A stretch of DNA of 24,913 bases from an uncultured Duncaniella sp. (GTDB lineage: Bacteria; Bacteroidota; Bacteroidia; Bacteroidales; Muribaculaceae). The stretch spans positions 1 to 24,913 of the forward strand of contig CAJUGS010000040.1 of NCBI GenBank assembly GCA_910586305.1, given 5' to 3'. Below are positions 23,879-24,913 of the stretch, one piece after another. The notes beneath the pieces are model-generated. The model saw only the letters and a list, made by a program, of their open reading frames with translations. It did no database searches and had not been told where the DNA came from. The position numbers were made by a program, and so were the translations under genes. How positions within the stretch are numbered: position 1 is the stretch's first letter; each line of letters begins with the position of its first letter.

Positions 23879-24913
23879 GTGTCTTTCTTGCGTTTTGTCG
23901 AAAATAGGATAAATGAAGCGCCCTCTTGCAGCAGGACTCTTAGATGTGCCGCCGCTTCGTTTGCCGACTCGCTGAGAAAAACCGGTTCGGTCGGTGTTGA
24001 TGGCGTCACAGATGAGGATGTCCGCAACTGGATTGCATCAATGGCGATTATGGGTCTCAAAGGGAGTAGCTGTAATAGATATATCGGAGAAATCTCCGCT
24101 CTATACAGAGAGTGGGTAGATTCAAAAATAGAGAACAATCCTTTTGAGTCGGTCAAGAAGATGGTGACGATGGGGGCATCGGAGGTTGGAGTAAAACGTG
24201 CCAACAGTAATCTTAGATGTGTCGAACGACTCTTTAAAGTAGGTCGTGAGTCCGGTGATTATGAGACGGTTTCTGTTTTCCTTTATCTTCTCTTTGATGT
24301 AGGTTCCGGATTACTTGATGTAGTAAACCTTGAATTCAACGATAGTTTTGTTCAGCTTTCTCAGATTTATGATATTGTTGAACCGATGCGAGAATCCAGT
24401 CGTAAGAAATATGTCTTCGGATTGGACCAAGGTAAAAAGAGAAAAGGCCAGATTGTTCGAGAGATGCTTCACCGTATGCATACTGTGTTATCGGCTTACG
24501 GATTTGAATTTGGCAATAAGTTTTCAAGAGATTCTATTGTGTCGGTGTGGATTGCCGCAGCGGTTAAAGCCGGATTGTCGGTATGTGATATCCGCTCGAT
24601 AATAAGTTCCGTCCCTGATGAATATTCCTCTTTAGCGCTTGTCAGACCAAATGAGCTGACCTCTGAAAGACGGTTAATGATAATGCAGAAGGTTGCAGAT
24701 TATATTAATGACGGATCCTCAAAATGGTTTGTAATGAGAATGCGTCAGGGGATAGTGCCAGATGATATAAAGGATGCTATAACTGTTTCATTCGGGCGAA
24801 TTCCTGAGAATATGATGTTTTATTATCCGTCGCATACCGTGGTGTCACGCGATAAAAAGGGGAAGATAATAAAGGCTGAGAAACCATATCTTCCAGGAGT
24901 GCTTTTCTTTAAG
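23879..24913 (+). CDS. Catalytically degenerate tyrosine-recombinase-like protein fused to a NusG/UpxY-type NGN domain (partial, runs off the window)
   Basis: 345 codons are visible and the frame is open to the window edge. GTG 23879 is the first start after an in-frame stop at 23873 and gives an N-terminus of SFLRFVENRI; TTG 23888 is an alternative, and the first ATG (24041) would cut into the first domain. Residues about 1-95 resemble the SAM-like core-binding domain of phage-type integrases (SRTLRCAAASFADSLRKTG, NRYIGEISALYREWV, ENNPFESVKK). Residues about 105-265 resemble the catalytic domain, but by eye the arginine, HxxR and tyrosine sites are lost. From about 281, KWFVMRMRQG and later KPYLPGVLFFK resemble an NGN domain. 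The likely role is antitermination of a downstream surface-polysaccharide operon. The fusion and its loss of catalysis need alignment to confirm. Confidence 0.72.
   Translation, partial: MSFLRFVENRINEAPSCSRTLRCAAASFADSLRKTGSVGVDGVTDEDVRNWIASMAIMGLKGSSCNRYIGEISALYREWVDSKIENNPFESVKKMVTMGASEVGVKRANSNLRCVERLFKVGRESGDYETVSVFLYLLFDVGSGLLDVVNLEFNDSFVQLSQIYDIVEPMRESSRKKYVFGLDQGKKRKGQIVREMLHRMHTVLSAYGFEFGNKFSRDSIVSVWIAAAVKAGLSVCDIRSIISSVPDEYSSLALVRPNELTSERRLMIMQKVADYINDGSSKWFVMRMRQGIVPDDIKDAITVSFGRIPENMMFYYPSHTVVSRDKKGKIIKAEKPYLPGVLFFK

Noticed and set aside
23811..23912. 33-codon ORF in front of, and overlapping, the recombinase-like/NusG gene, as a possible true N-terminus joined by a frameshift
   Set aside because: The main frame already starts well at GTG 23879 with a sensible integrase-like N-terminus, and the shifted frame would have to avoid in-frame stops at 23858-23860 and 23873-23875.
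23879..24690. The recombinase-like protein as the active invertase for the adjacent switch
   Set aside because: The catalytic Arg, HxxR and Tyr positions do not appear to be conserved by eye, so an active enzyme is unlikely; kept only as a possible binding or accessory role.

Overview
The window is about 25 kb from a gut-type Bacteroidota, order Bacteroidales. The SusC/SusD pair, the lipoproteins with an acidic residue soon after the acylated cysteine, the TAnnTTTG-type promoter and the UpxY/NusG-like gene all point there. The moderate GC content and GH92-rich layout would fit Muribaculaceae, but the family assignment is only a guess.

Positions 1-23437 hold one polysaccharide utilization locus (PUL): thirteen tightly packed genes, all on the + strand, with several stop/start overlaps. 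In order they are: SusC-type TonB-dependent transporter with an STN domain; SusD-like lipoprotein; GH18-like lipoprotein with a degenerate active site; DUF1735 plus LamG-type lipoprotein; GH18 endo-beta-N-acetylglucosaminidase with an intact DGxxxDDE motif; ROK sugar kinase; a hairpin in the longest internal gap; two lipoprotein GH92 alpha-mannosidases; a secreted GH92; an AmpG-like MFS transporter; a GH130 phosphorylase; a fourth GH92; and a SusB-type GH97 alpha-glucosidase. A strong intrinsic terminator (23461-23497) closes the operon.

Together the genes read as a self-contained pathway for high-mannose N-glycans. The surface GH18 enzyme would cut the chitobiose core, SusCD would import the glycan, periplasmic GH92 enzymes would trim alpha-mannose (and GH97 perhaps a glucose cap), and the MFS protein would carry Man-beta-1,4-GlcNAc inward. 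GH130 would then phosphorolyse it to mannose-1-phosphate plus GlcNAc, and the ROK kinase would phosphorylate the released sugar. The substrate is inferred from the gene set. The susC signal peptide appears to be broken by loss of one A in an A-run at 51-54.

Positions 23438-24913 are different in kind. Directly after the PUL terminator lies a 196-bp segment bounded by perfect 18-bp inverted repeats (23512-23529 and 23690-23707). It carries a Bacteroides-type promoter that points left, away from the next gene. This has the form of a phase-variable invertible promoter in the OFF orientation. It precedes a gene that starts at GTG 23879 and runs off the window. Its product looks like a tyrosine-recombinase fold lacking the catalytic residues, followed by the start of a NusG/UpxY-type NGN domain. 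This is probably the first gene of a surface-polysaccharide locus, and the combination is the most unusual feature of the window.
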